Part shown: one piece after another, positions 54,540 to 62,826 of the stretch | How the letters are laid out: every line of letters starts with the position of its first letter | Numbering within the stretch: position 1 is the stretch's first letter | Source: Rhizobium sp. CB3090 | GTDB lineage: Bacteria > Pseudomonadota > Alphaproteobacteria > Rhizobiales > Rhizobiaceae | Assembly (NCBI RefSeq): GCF_029714285.1 | Contig: NZ_CP121663.1 | Coordinates: forward strand, 1,054,001 to 1,118,000 | Direction: 5' to 3' | DNA length: 64,000 bases | Position numbers and translations under genes: made by a program | The notes under the pieces: model-generated | Told to the model about the DNA's origin: nothing | Databases searched by the model: none | Seen by the model: the letters and a program-made list of their open reading frames with translations, nothing else

Positions 54540-55997
54540 ATGATCGACCTCAAGGACCAGAGCCTGTTTCGCCAGCAAGGCTTGATCGATGGACTCTGGC
54601 GCAATGCCGCTTCCAGCAAGACCGTCGACATCATCGATCCGGCGACTCAGATGGTAATGGGCACGGTTCCCGACATGGATGGAACGGAGACCCGCGCTGC
54701 CATCGAAGCGGCCCGTGCCGCCTTCCCGGCCTGGCGGGCAAAGACCCATGCCGAGCGGGCGCAACTGCTGGAAGCCTGGCATGATCTGATGATCGAACAT
54801 TGTGACGATCTCGGGCTGATCCTGACGACCGAGCAGGGAAAACCACTAGCCGAAGCGCGCGGAGAAATCCGCTACGGCGCCTCCTTCGTCAAATGGTTTG
54901 CCGAGGAAGCCCGCCGCATCAACGGCACGACCATTCCGTCGCCGACCCGCGATCGGCGCATCGTGGTCCTCAAGGAACCGGTGGGCGTCTGCGGCATCAT
55001 CACGCCCTGGAATTTCCCCAACGCGATGATCACCCGCAAGGTGGCGCCCGCACTCGCAGCCGGCTGCACAGTCGTCATCAAGCCATCCGACTTTACCCCC
55101 TATTCGGCGCTGGCGCTCGGCGTTTTGGCCGAACGGGCCGGCATTCCCGCCGGCGTCATCAACATCGTGACCGGCCTGCCGACCGAGATCGGCAACGAGC
55201 TGCTGCGCAACGAAACGGTCCGCAAGATTTCGTTCACCGGCTCGACCCGCGTCGGCGCGCTCCTGATGCGCGGCGCGGCTGACAACATCAAGCGGCTCAG
55301 CCTCGAACTCGGCGGCAACGCGCCTTTCATTGTCTTTGATGATGCTGATCTCGATCTCGCCGTCGAAGGCGCCATCGCCTCCAAATTCCGCAATGGCGGC
55401 CAGACCTGCGTCTGCTCCAACCGCATTCTGGTGCAGGACAAGGTCTACGATGCCTTTGCCGAGAAACTGGCGGCCCGCGTTTCCGCCATGAAGGTCGGTC
55501 CGGGCACACAGGCGGGCGTCGATATCGGCCCGATGATCAATGCCGCCGCCATCGAAAAGATCGAGCGCCATGTCACTGACGCCATCGAAAAAGGCGCGAC
55601 GATCGTTGCGAAGGCTTCGAACCTGCCGGAAGGCCGGCAATATGCCGCTCCCATCGTCCTGTCGGGCGCAACAACGGACATGCTTCTTGCCAGCGAAGAA
55701 ACCTTCGGACCAGTCGCACCGCTCTTCCGCTTCAAGACCGACGAGGAGGCGATCGCCATTGCCAACGGCACACCCTTCGGGCTCGCGGCTTATTTTTATA
55801 CCGGAAGCCTCAAGCGCTCCTGGGCCGTCGGCGAAGCACTGGAATTCGGCATGGTGGGCCTGAACACCGGCGCGATCTCCACCGAAGTCGCGCCGTTCGG
55901 CGGCGTCAAGCAATCCGGACTTGGCCGTGAAGGGTCCCAACATGGTATCGAGGAATATCTCGAACTGAAGACCCTCCACATCGGCGGGCTCGCCTGA
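54540..55997 (+). CDS. gabD: NAD(P)-dependent succinate-semialdehyde dehydrogenase (GabD-like)
   Basis: The 485-residue ALDH begins LKDQSLFRQQGLIDGLWRNA and contains EARGEIRYGASFVKWFAEEA, CGIITPWNFPNAMITRKVAP, LSLELGGNAPFIVFDDADLD, FRNGGQTCVCSNRILVQDKV (the catalytic Cys with a second Cys two residues later, as in GabD) and YLELKTLHIGGL at the end. These are typical GabD features. It links gamma-amino acid degradation, consistent with the PuuB-like oxidase and aminotransferase genes further right, to succinate. Confidence 0.93.
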   Translation: MIDLKDQSLFRQQGLIDGLWRNAASSKTVDIIDPATQMVMGTVPDMDGTETRAAIEAARAAFPAWRAKTHAERAQLLEAWHDLMIEHCDDLGLILTTEQGKPLAEARGEIRYGASFVKWFAEEARRINGTTIPSPTRDRRIVVLKEPVGVCGIITPWNFPNAMITRKVAPALAAGCTVVIKPSDFTPYSALALGVLAERAGIPAGVINIVTGLPTEIGNELLRNETVRKISFTGSTRVGALLMRGAADNIKRLSLELGGNAPFIVFDDADLDLAVEGAIASKFRNGGQTCVCSNRILVQDKVYDAFAEKLAARVSAMKVGPGTQAGVDIGPMINAAAIEKIERHVTDAIEKGATIVAKASNLPEGRQYAAPIVLSGATTDMLLASEETFGPVAPLFRFKTDEEAIAIANGTPFGLAAYFYTGSLKRSWAVGEALEFGMVGLNTGAISTEVAPFGGVKQSGLGREGSQHGIEEYLELKTLHIGGLA

Positions 55998-56000
55998 GCC

Positions 56001-56033
56001 TGCTAAAAAAGGGCGCGCCGAAAGGGGCGCCCT
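56001..56033 (-). terminator. Terminator of the TetR gene
   Basis: AGGGCGC (56010-56016) and GCGCCCT (56027-56033) with an inner GCC/GGC-type pairing and GAAA loop make a GC-rich hairpin. On the minus strand it is followed by TTTTTTAGCA, about 50 bases past the TetR stop. Confidence 0.75.
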
Positions 56034-56082
56034 ACCGACATGCAGCGCGGACATCTTGACGGCTTTCCTGCCCGACCGGGAT

Positions 56083-56676
56083 TCACGCGGGCTTCATGAG
56101 AAGACCCGCAGCCAAGGCATGGAAGGTCTCGATAGCCTTTGGCAGCACCTGCTTCGGATCGTCGCTGGCTGCGACCCAAAGAGCGGCGTTGAGCGCAGCG
56201 CCGCTAAGAAGCCGAGCGGCCGCCTCCGCGTCGAGAGGCTTGAAAACCTCTTTGGCGATAAGACGCTCTACCGTCCGCTTGGTTTCCTGAAAGCAACTGC
56301 TCTGGCTGGGCCATTTTGACGGATCACCCAACACAGCAGGTCCGTCGAGCAGAACGATACGTTGAACTTCCGGAACCAGTGCCATCTCGATATAGGCGGC
56401 GCCTTCAGCAAGTAGCCCCTTCCAATCGTCACCCTCCCGTGCGGCGATCTCTTGGGCCTGCGATGCCATTTCCGAGTCGATCTGATCGACAACTGCCGCG
56501 AGAAGCCCGCGCTTGTCGCCGAAATTGTGGTAGAGCGCCCCGCGCGTCAGGCTGACCTCGGCTGTCAGCTCGTCCATCGAAGCAGCCGAATACCCTTTTT
56601 CAGCAAAGGCCTTTCGCGCCGCCGCGATCAGTTTGGCACGGTTCTCCTCCATCGTATCGATACGTCGTTTCGCCAT
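56083..56676 (-). CDS. TetR-family transcriptional regulator
   Basis: The 197-residue protein has a TetR HTH (MEENRAKLIAAARKAFAEKG, then YSAASMDELTAEVSLTRGALYHNFGDKRGLLAAVV) and a helical ligand domain with EVQRIVLLDGPAVLGDPSKW. It is divergent from the RidA gene, with 159 bases between the starts. Three tandem palindromes lie in this gap. It most likely represses itself and ridA. Confidence 0.94.
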   Translation of the reverse strand: MAKRRIDTMEENRAKLIAAARKAFAEKGYSAASMDELTAEVSLTRGALYHNFGDKRGLLAAVVDQIDSEMASQAQEIAAREGDDWKGLLAEGAAYIEMALVPEVQRIVLLDGPAVLGDPSKWPSQSSCFQETKRTVERLIAKEVFKPLDAEAAARLLSGAALNAALWVAASDDPKQVLPKAIETFHALAAGLLMKPA

Positions 56677-56690
56677 CCTGCCCTCAATTT

Positions 56691-56760
56691 CATATACATT
56701 GCGTATGTGGACTTGACATACGGCGCGTATGTCGGCTATTTCACATACGTACCGTATATC
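56691..56760. promoter_or_regulatory. Three tandem palindromic TetR operators
   Basis: The centre copy is GACATACG-GCG-CGTATGTC (56715-56733), a perfect 8-bp inverted repeat. Left (CATATACA-TTG-CGTATGTG, 56691-56709) and right (CACATACG-TAC-CGTATATC, 56742-56760) copies share its half-sites with a few mismatches. Centres are 24 and 27 bases apart. They sit between the divergent tetR and ridA starts. Confidence 0.75.
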
Positions 56761-56835
56761 AGATATGAAAGCGTGTGAAGCGGCTTACATTGCGCTCATC
56801 CACTGTCGCCACGACAAATGAAGAAAGGATCGAGA

Positions 56836-57234
56836 ATGACCAAACGCGAGGCAATTTTCCCCGCCGGCAGGCATGCGCTATATGAGGAACACGGCTATTC
56901 GGCCGCCATTCGCTCCGGCGACCTCCTGTTCGTGTCAGGGCAAGTCGGCAGCCGTCCGGACGGAACACCGGAACCTGATTTAGGGCACCAGGTCCGCTTG
57001 GCGTTCGAAAATCTCAAGGCAACCCTCGAAGCGGCGGGGTGCACGTTCGATCATATCGTCGACATAACGACGTTCCACACAGATCCGGAAAACCAATTCG
57101 CAACAATCATGGCCGTCAAACAGGAGATTTTCAGCAGTCCGCCCTATCCGAACTGGACTGCAGTCGGCGTGAATTGGCTCGCCGGCTTCGACTTCGAGAT
57201 CAAGGTCATCGCCCGTATCCCGTCGAAGGCATGA
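56836..57234 (+). CDS. RidA family protein
   Basis: The 132-residue protein shows the standard fold: HALYEEHGYSAAIRSGDLLFVSGQVGSRPDGTPE, LAFENLKATLEAAGCTFDHIVDITTFHTD, YPNWTAVGVNWLAGFDFEIKVIARIP. It ends in the family motif with Glu. This group includes RutC-like and aldehyde-forming imine deaminases. It starts 159 bases from the TetR gene and its promoter overlaps the palindromes. It could remove imines made by the PuuB-like oxidase encoded downstream on the other strand. Confidence 0.92.
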   Translation: MTKREAIFPAGRHALYEEHGYSAAIRSGDLLFVSGQVGSRPDGTPEPDLGHQVRLAFENLKATLEAAGCTFDHIVDITTFHTDPENQFATIMAVKQEIFSSPPYPNWTAVGVNWLAGFDFEIKVIARIPSKA

Positions 57235-57249
57235 TTTTCGAAAGCTTGG

Positions 57250-58527
57250 CTATTGGAACCGGTCGAGCGTCTTGTAGTACATGCCGACCAGCGGCAGGAA
57301 CCAGGGCTTGCCGAAATGCCCCGGCACCGCCGGCCATTCGAGACTCTTGACCGGATTGCGGTCGGCCTTTCCCAAGATGGCATCGGCGATCATCATGCCC
57401 ATATGCGTCGCCATCTGCGCGCCATGGCCGGAATAGCCCATCGCATACCAGAGGCCATCGACGTAGCCGGCCCGGGGGAACCGATCCTTCGTCATGTCGA
57501 CCAAGCCGCCCCAGCAATAGTCGATCTCGATTTTGGCGAGATGCGGGAAGATTTCCGCTAGGCCGGCGCGCAGGATCTCGCCGCTCTTGGCGTCGGATTG
57601 CTGATCCGACGTCGCGGAAAACCGCGCTCGGCCGCCGAAGATCAGGCGATTGTCCGGCGAGAGCCGGAAATAATTGCCGATGTTGAGCGAGGTGACGCAG
57701 GTGCGATTGCCGGGCATGGTCGCGGCGATCTCCGCCTTGGTCAGCGGACGCGTGGCGATGATGAAGCTGCCGACGGGCACGATGCGGCGCCGGAAATAGC
57801 TGAAGATGCCGGGAGTATAGGCGCCGGTTGCCACAAAGACGTTGTCTGCCGAGAGCTTGCCGCGGGCAGTCGTCAATTCATGCCGGCTACCATTGACCTT
57901 CCTGTCGGTCACGGCGGCATTCTCGAAGATCACCGCGCCGCTACGCGCTGCGGCTTCTGCAAGACCGACGGCATAGCGTCCCATATGCATCATGGCGCTT
58001 TTCTTGGAGAGCATGGCGCCGTGAAAGGATGTCGATCCGATTTCTGACTTGAGATCGTCAGCGGTCAACAATGCCGTCTCCGGGTCTATCTCGCGATGGA
58101 CCGCCTCGAAATTGCGGGCAATGCTGTCAAAATGTGCCGGTTTGGATGCAAGCTTCAGCTTACCCGCCCGGCGGAAATTGCAGTCTATCCCCTCTTCCGT
58201 GACGATCCGCTCGACAGTGTCGACGGCATCGTCGAAGGCGCGATAAAGCGCCTTCGCCCGCTCCACTCCCAGCTCTTCCTTCGCTGCGATGAAACTATGG
58301 GCGATGCCGTTGTTGAGATGACCGCCATTGCGACCGGACGCGCCGGAACCGACCGTGCCCGCCTCCAGCACGACCACCTTGGCGCCGGCCTTGGCGAGCT
58401 GGCGCGCCGCCCCCAGTCCGGTAAAGCCGCCGCCGATGACCGCGACATCATAATGACCTTCGAGGGGCGCGGCGCTCTGCTTTGCAAAGCGCGGGGCTGT
58501 GTCGTGCCAATAGGATTTGAACTGCAT
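57250..58527 (-). CDS. FAD-dependent oxidoreductase (gamma-glutamylputrescine oxidase/PuuB-like)
   Basis: The 425-residue flavoprotein begins with a short leader ending YDVAVIGGGFTGLGAARQLA, then VVVLEAGTVGSGASGRNGGHLNNGIAH, the DAO/PuuB signature. LSADNVFVATGAYTPGIFSY and a C-terminal WGGLVDMTKDRFPRAGYVDG..LWYAMGYSGHGAQMATHMG complete the fold. PuuB oxidises a gamma-glutamylated diamine to an aldehyde. Here the substrate is inferred only as an amine or N-substituted amino acid. It lies 12 bases after the HAD gene on the same strand. Confidence 0.9.
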   Translation of the reverse strand: MQFKSYWHDTAPRFAKQSAAPLEGHYDVAVIGGGFTGLGAARQLAKAGAKVVVLEAGTVGSGASGRNGGHLNNGIAHSFIAAKEELGVERAKALYRAFDDAVDTVERIVTEEGIDCNFRRAGKLKLASKPAHFDSIARNFEAVHREIDPETALLTADDLKSEIGSTSFHGAMLSKKSAMMHMGRYAVGLAEAAARSGAVIFENAAVTDRKVNGSRHELTTARGKLSADNVFVATGAYTPGIFSYFRRRIVPVGSFIIATRPLTKAEIAATMPGNRTCVTSLNIGNYFRLSPDNRLIFGGRARFSATSDQQSDAKSGEILRAGLAEIFPHLAKIEIDYCWGGLVDMTKDRFPRAGYVDGLWYAMGYSGHGAQMATHMGMMIADAILGKADRNPVKSLEWPAVPGHFGKPWFLPLVGMYYKTLDRFQ

Positions 58528-58539
58528 GGCCGCCTCCCG

Positions 58540-59208
58540 TCAGAGCCCGACGACGCCGGGCAGACCGGAAATATCCTTGATCTCGGTATATTCATAATAG
58601 GGATTGGCAGGCTCATGACCCCGGTTGACCCAGACCTTGTGTTTGATGCCGAGATCATAGGCCGACATCAGATCATAGCGGAAGGACGAGGAGCAATGCA
58701 TCACGTCTTCCGGATTGCAGCCGAGCATGTCGAACATATATTCGAACGCCTTTAACCGCGGCTTGTAGGCATTGGCCTGCTGGGCCGTGAAGACGGCATG
58801 GAAGGGCGCACCGAGCTTTTCGACGTTGTGCATGATCTGCTCGTTCATCGCATTCGACAGGATGACCAGCGGGATTTCCTTGGCGACCTTGGCAAGCCCA
58901 GCCGGCACGTCGGGGTGCGGCCCCCAGCTCGGCACCGTCTCGTAGATTGAACGGGCATCCTCGGCGCGAAAAGCGACGCCGTTCCTGCGGCAGGTGCGCT
59001 CGACGGCGTTGTGGATCACTTCATTATAGGGTTTCCAGTCTCCCAGGATCTCGTCCAGCCGATAGGCGGCGAAATTCTTGACGAACTGCGCCATGCGCGG
59101 CTGATCGAGCTCGCCACCATAGATCTTCTGGGCTGCCTCGGCCATCTGGAAATTCGTCAGAGTGCCGTAGCAGTCGAAGGTGATGTATTTCGGCCGGAAC
59201 TTCGTCAT
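58540..59208 (-). CDS. Haloacid dehalogenase, type II-like HAD hydrolase
   Basis: The 222-residue protein has the HAD catalytic loop ITFDCYGTLTNF, motif II VILSNAMNEQ and motif III TAQQANAYKPRLKAFEYMFD with Lys. A C-terminal MHCSSSFRYDLMSAYDLGIK loop matches type II haloacid dehalogenases and phosphatases. The start at 59208 (MTKFRPKYITFDCYGT) follows AGGATC; an upstream ATG would add 26 residues. It is cotranscribed with the PuuB-like oxidase. A related HAD gene lies at 62036. Confidence 0.9.
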   Translation of the reverse strand: MTKFRPKYITFDCYGTLTNFQMAEAAQKIYGGELDQPRMAQFVKNFAAYRLDEILGDWKPYNEVIHNAVERTCRRNGVAFRAEDARSIYETVPSWGPHPDVPAGLAKVAKEIPLVILSNAMNEQIMHNVEKLGAPFHAVFTAQQANAYKPRLKAFEYMFDMLGCNPEDVMHCSSSFRYDLMSAYDLGIKHKVWVNRGHEPANPYYEYTEIKDISGLPGVVGL

Positions 59209-59534
59209 GTCTTTAGATCCTTGCAGAATGCCGCGCAGGCGCTGATGAACGAGAACATCATAGGCAGCCTTCTTCCATCGGTTCACCGCATTTAAGCCGT
59301 CACGAAGCAGAAAGTTTTGTATCGCTGCTCCGCTTTGGCAGAGAGTTGCGTGTCGTCACAAATATGTTGCCGCCGAAATCCGCAATCGCAGCCCGCAACG
59401 CCGGCCGCCCGGCATAAGATGCGGCGGGCATGCCGACCGACGGTGGAAGATACCGCTGATGCCCTTTCGTCGGGACGATCTTCTTTCGCTGCGGGTCTAT
59501 CAAAAAGAAAAGCAACGGACGGGAGAAAAAGCCT
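59209..59534. other. Divergent region between HAD and GNAT genes
   Basis: This 326-base gap separates divergent starts at 59208 and 59535. I see no clear operator palindrome or strong sigma consensus. A minus-strand frame (59300-59515) has no ribosome-binding site and no recognised motif. Confidence 0.35.
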
Positions 59535-60377
59535 GTGCAGGCAAACGGGATCGATCTTCGCCCCCTCGACCACTCTCACCTTCAATCCGCCCTGACACTG
59601 TCGCGTCAGGCCGGCTGGCCGCACCGGCTGGAAGAGTGGCAGATGCTGCTGGAGCTTAGCCGCGGCCTTGTGGCTATCGAGAATGACAAGGTTGTCGCGA
59701 CAATCTTCGTCACTCCCTATGGCGATGACGTCGCAACGATCAACATGGTGATCGTCGACGAATCGATGCGTGGGCGCGGCATCGGCCGCCGGATCATGCA
59801 GGCAGCTCTCGAGATCGTCGGTGACCGCGAGTGCCGGCTGGTGGCGACCGCTGACGGTCTGGCTCTTTATGAAAGCCTCGGCTTTGAAAGGACCGGCGCG
59901 ATCGTTCAGCACCAGGGTCCCTTGCAAGCATGCATCGCGCCTCCTTCGGTGGAATGGGCAATAGCCGACGATCTCGACCAGATCATCGCTCTCGACCGCG
60001 TTGCGTTCGGCGCCGATCGCAGGGCACTCGTCCAAGCCCTGTTCAAGGCTGGGCGTCTGGCGGTTCTCCGCGAAGCCGACATGCTTCGCGGTTACGGGGC
60101 CTTGCGGTCCTTCGGCCGTGGCGAACTCTGCGGCCCGGTCGTTGCGGAAAACGCCGGCGATGCAGAAGACCTTTTGAGCTTTCTGTTCGCAGCAGCCCGG
60201 TCGGGTGCATTCATGCGCGTCGATACCGGTAGCGAGACCGGCCTTGCCTCCTTCCTTCTCGAACACGGCCTCGCCCATGTCGGTGGCGGCATCACCATGC
60301 GCCGCACAACTTCATCCGCCCTTTCATCCGTTCCCAGCGTTCACACATTTGCCCTGGCCAGTCAGGCTCTGGGCTGA
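59535..60377 (+). CDS. Two-domain GNAT N-acetyltransferase, paralogue of 41336
   Basis: The 280-residue protein starts at a GTG behind GGGAG. The first GNAT domain has TLSRQAGWPHRLEEWQMLLE and a textbook acetyl-CoA loop (MRGRGIGRRIM). The second half (ALDRVAFGADRRALVQALFK) matches that of the protein at 41336, and both end ASQALG. It is followed by the aminotransferase gene on the same strand after 11 bases, so it likely acetylates an amine intermediate of the same pathway. Confidence 0.92.
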   Translation: MQANGIDLRPLDHSHLQSALTLSRQAGWPHRLEEWQMLLELSRGLVAIENDKVVATIFVTPYGDDVATINMVIVDESMRGRGIGRRIMQAALEIVGDRECRLVATADGLALYESLGFERTGAIVQHQGPLQACIAPPSVEWAIADDLDQIIALDRVAFGADRRALVQALFKAGRLAVLREADMLRGYGALRSFGRGELCGPVVAENAGDAEDLLSFLFAAARSGAFMRVDTGSETGLASFLLEHGLAHVGGGITMRRTTSSALSSVPSVHTFALASQALG

Positions 60378-60388
60378 AGAGAGACATC

Positions 60389-61762
60389 ATGCTGAGCAAT
60401 TCCCTTATCGAACTCGATCGCGCCCACCTCGTTCACCCCGTCGCCTCTTATCGCGGTCACGAGCAGGCCGGCGTCCGCGTGTTGAAATCCGCCAAGGGCG
60501 CGACTGTTACCGATGCATCGGGTCATCAGATGATCGATGGCTTTGCCGGTCTTTGGTGCGTCAATGCCGGCTATGGTCATGACAGTATCGTGGAGGCGGC
60601 CGCCCGCCAGATGCGCGAACTGCCCTATGCCACCGGCTACTTCAGCCTCGGCTCCGAACCGGCCATCCGGCTCGCCGCCGAATTGGCCGATCGCGCTCCC
60701 GGCGACCTCAACCATGTCTATTTTACGCTCGGCGGCTCGGACGCCGTCGACAGCACGGTCCGCTTCATCCGCTATTACTATCACGCGCTCGGCAAGCCGA
60801 CGAAGGATCAGTTCATCTCCCTCGAACAGGGCTATCACGGCTCATCCACCGTCGGCGCTGGCCTGACGGCGCTTCCGGCCTTCCATGCCGGCTTCGGCAT
60901 GCCGCTCGACTGGCAGCATAAGATCCCTTCGCATTACGCCTACCGCAATCCCGTCGGCACCGATCCGCAGGCGATCATCGCCGCCTCGGTAGCCGCACTG
61001 CGCGCCAAGGTCGAAGAGCTTGGCGCCGAACGCGTGGCGGCCTTCTACGCCGAGCCGATCCAAGGTTCGGGCGGCGTGCTGGTGCCGCCGGCCGGCTGGA
61101 TGAAGGCAATGCGCGATCTTTGCAGCGAACTCGACATTCTGTTCGTTGCGGACGAGGTAATCACCGGTTTCGGGCGCACCGGCCCGCTGTTTGCCTGTTC
61201 GGACGACGGCATCGTGCCTGACCTGATGACCACCGCAAAGGGGCTCACCTCGGGCTACGTGCCGATGGGAGCCGTCTTCCTAACGGAGCGGGTCTATAAT
61301 ACGATTGCCGACGGCGCCGGCGCCGCCGCGGTTGGCCACGGCTATACCTATTCCGCGCATCCCGTCAGCGCTGCGGTTGGCCTGGAAGTGCTGCGCCTTT
61401 ACGAGAGCGGCCTGTTGGAAAACGGCGTCAAGGCCGGAGCGCGGCTGATGGCCGGCCTTCGCGATCTCTCCTCGCATCCGCTTGTCGGCGACGTGCGCGG
61501 GCGCGGCATGCTCGCTGCCGTCGAGCTGGTGGTCGACAAGGCGCGCAAGACGCCCTTGCCCGCGGCTGCCGAGCCGGCGCGGCGGATCTTCGATCGCGCC
61601 TGGAACAACGGGCTCGTCATTCGCGCCTTCGGCAACGGTGTTCTCGGTTATGCGCCGCCGCTCTGCTGCACCGATGGCGAGATCGACGCGATCATCGAAC
61701 GCACGCGCAGGACGCTGGACCAGACCCTGGAAGACCCTGATGTGCGCGCGGTGCTCGCCTGA
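60389..61762 (+). CDS. Class III aminotransferase (omega-transaminase type)
   Basis: The 457-residue PLP enzyme contains DGFAGLWCVNAGYGHDSIVEA near the start, LGGSDAVDSTVRFIRYYYHA, VADEVITGFGRTGPLFACSD (PLP-contacting Asp) and LMTTAKGLTSGYVPMGAVFL with the Schiff-base Lys. These features fit omega-amino-acid:pyruvate or diamine aminotransferases. It produces a semialdehyde that the downstream or upstream aldehyde dehydrogenases can oxidise. It follows the GNAT gene after 11 bases. Confidence 0.94.
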   Translation: MLSNSLIELDRAHLVHPVASYRGHEQAGVRVLKSAKGATVTDASGHQMIDGFAGLWCVNAGYGHDSIVEAAARQMRELPYATGYFSLGSEPAIRLAAELADRAPGDLNHVYFTLGGSDAVDSTVRFIRYYYHALGKPTKDQFISLEQGYHGSSTVGAGLTALPAFHAGFGMPLDWQHKIPSHYAYRNPVGTDPQAIIAASVAALRAKVEELGAERVAAFYAEPIQGSGGVLVPPAGWMKAMRDLCSELDILFVADEVITGFGRTGPLFACSDDGIVPDLMTTAKGLTSGYVPMGAVFLTERVYNTIADGAGAAAVGHGYTYSAHPVSAAVGLEVLRLYESGLLENGVKAGARLMAGLRDLSSHPLVGDVRGRGMLAAVELVVDKARKTPLPAAAEPARRIFDRAWNNGLVIRAFGNGVLGYAPPLCCTDGEIDAIIERTRRTLDQTLEDPDVRAVLA

Positions 61763-62035
61763 GTGCGAAAACGGGCTTGGTTGGGCGCGGCGAAATACCG
61801 CTTTGCGCTCATATTCGCAATATTGTGCCGCCGCAGCTCTGCCATTCAGAGAATCCGGCGAGCCTTTACTGCGAAACTGAGCTGACTGCAGATGCTCAAA
61901 GGCCGAAAAGCCGGGATTTTCGGGAGATACCCGAAAATTCCAACTGGAATGAAAACAGCATTTTCTTCTGCATTCAGCCGGCGATCGGAACTGGGTGCAC
62001 TCGATCAAGAACAGACATTTGGCGAGGGCAGACAC

Positions 62036-62752
62036 TTGGCAAAGAGCCTAGCGGATTTCAAATATTTCACCTTTGATGTCGTCGGAACCCTGATCGACTT
62101 CGAAGGCGGCATCAAGGATTGCCTGGCGGCAATCGCCGATCAAGCAGGTGTTTCCGTCGATGGCGAGGAAGCGCTCGCCCTCTATCGCGCTGAACGCTAT
62201 TCCGACGATGCCGATCTGTTTCCCGACGATCTGCTCCGTGTCTATCTGGCCATCGCGCCGAAGCTGGGGCTACCGGCTAAACAGGCATATGGCGAGCGCT
62301 TGCGTGATTCCTGCAAGGGCTGGAAAGGCTTTCCCGATAGCGCCGCAGCTCTCCAGCGCCTTTCGCAGCGTTACAAGCTTATCGCCATGACGAATGCCCG
62401 CCGCTGGGCGTTCGAGCACTTTTCCAAAGAACTCGGCAACCCGTTTTATGCCGCATTCACCACTGACGATACCGGCACGGAAAAGCCCGATCCGGCCTTC
62501 TTCGAGCAGGTCTTCGCTTTTGTCGCGAAGGAAGGCGGTTCGAAAGACGACATTCTGCATGTTGCACAGAGCCAGTATCACGACATCGGCATCTCGCGGC
62601 AGCTCGGCATGACCAATTGCTGGATCGAGCGGCGCCATGCCCAGAAGGGCTATGGCGGCACGATCGAGCCCAAGGAGTTCACCAGGCCCGATTTCCATTT
62701 CACCTCCATAGCAGGGCTTGCCGATGCGGTGGAGGCAGTCAGGGCCGCCTGA
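62036..62752 (+). CDS. HAD type II hydrolase, second copy
   Basis: The 238-residue protein reads LADFKYFTFDVVGTLIDFEG at the start (DxxGT loop), KLIAMTNARRWAFEHFSKEL (motif II), TGTEKPDPAFFEQVFAFVAK (Lys) and VAQSQYHDIGISRQLGMTNC at motif IV. The same architecture occurs in the protein at 58540. A TTG start at 62036 is preferred because GAGGG precedes it and the protein then aligns with the paralogue; ATGs at 61892 or 61949 would add a non-conserved extension of 29-48 residues. Confidence 0.85.
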   Translation: MAKSLADFKYFTFDVVGTLIDFEGGIKDCLAAIADQAGVSVDGEEALALYRAERYSDDADLFPDDLLRVYLAIAPKLGLPAKQAYGERLRDSCKGWKGFPDSAAALQRLSQRYKLIAMTNARRWAFEHFSKELGNPFYAAFTTDDTGTEKPDPAFFEQVFAFVAKEGGSKDDILHVAQSQYHDIGISRQLGMTNCWIERRHAQKGYGGTIEPKEFTRPDFHFTSIAGLADAVEAVRAA

Positions 62753-62826
62753 GTGACGACTATCCGGTACCGACCTCGCGTGAAAAGACGAGGCGCGCCA
62801 ATCAAACCTTAACAAGGGGAACGCAA

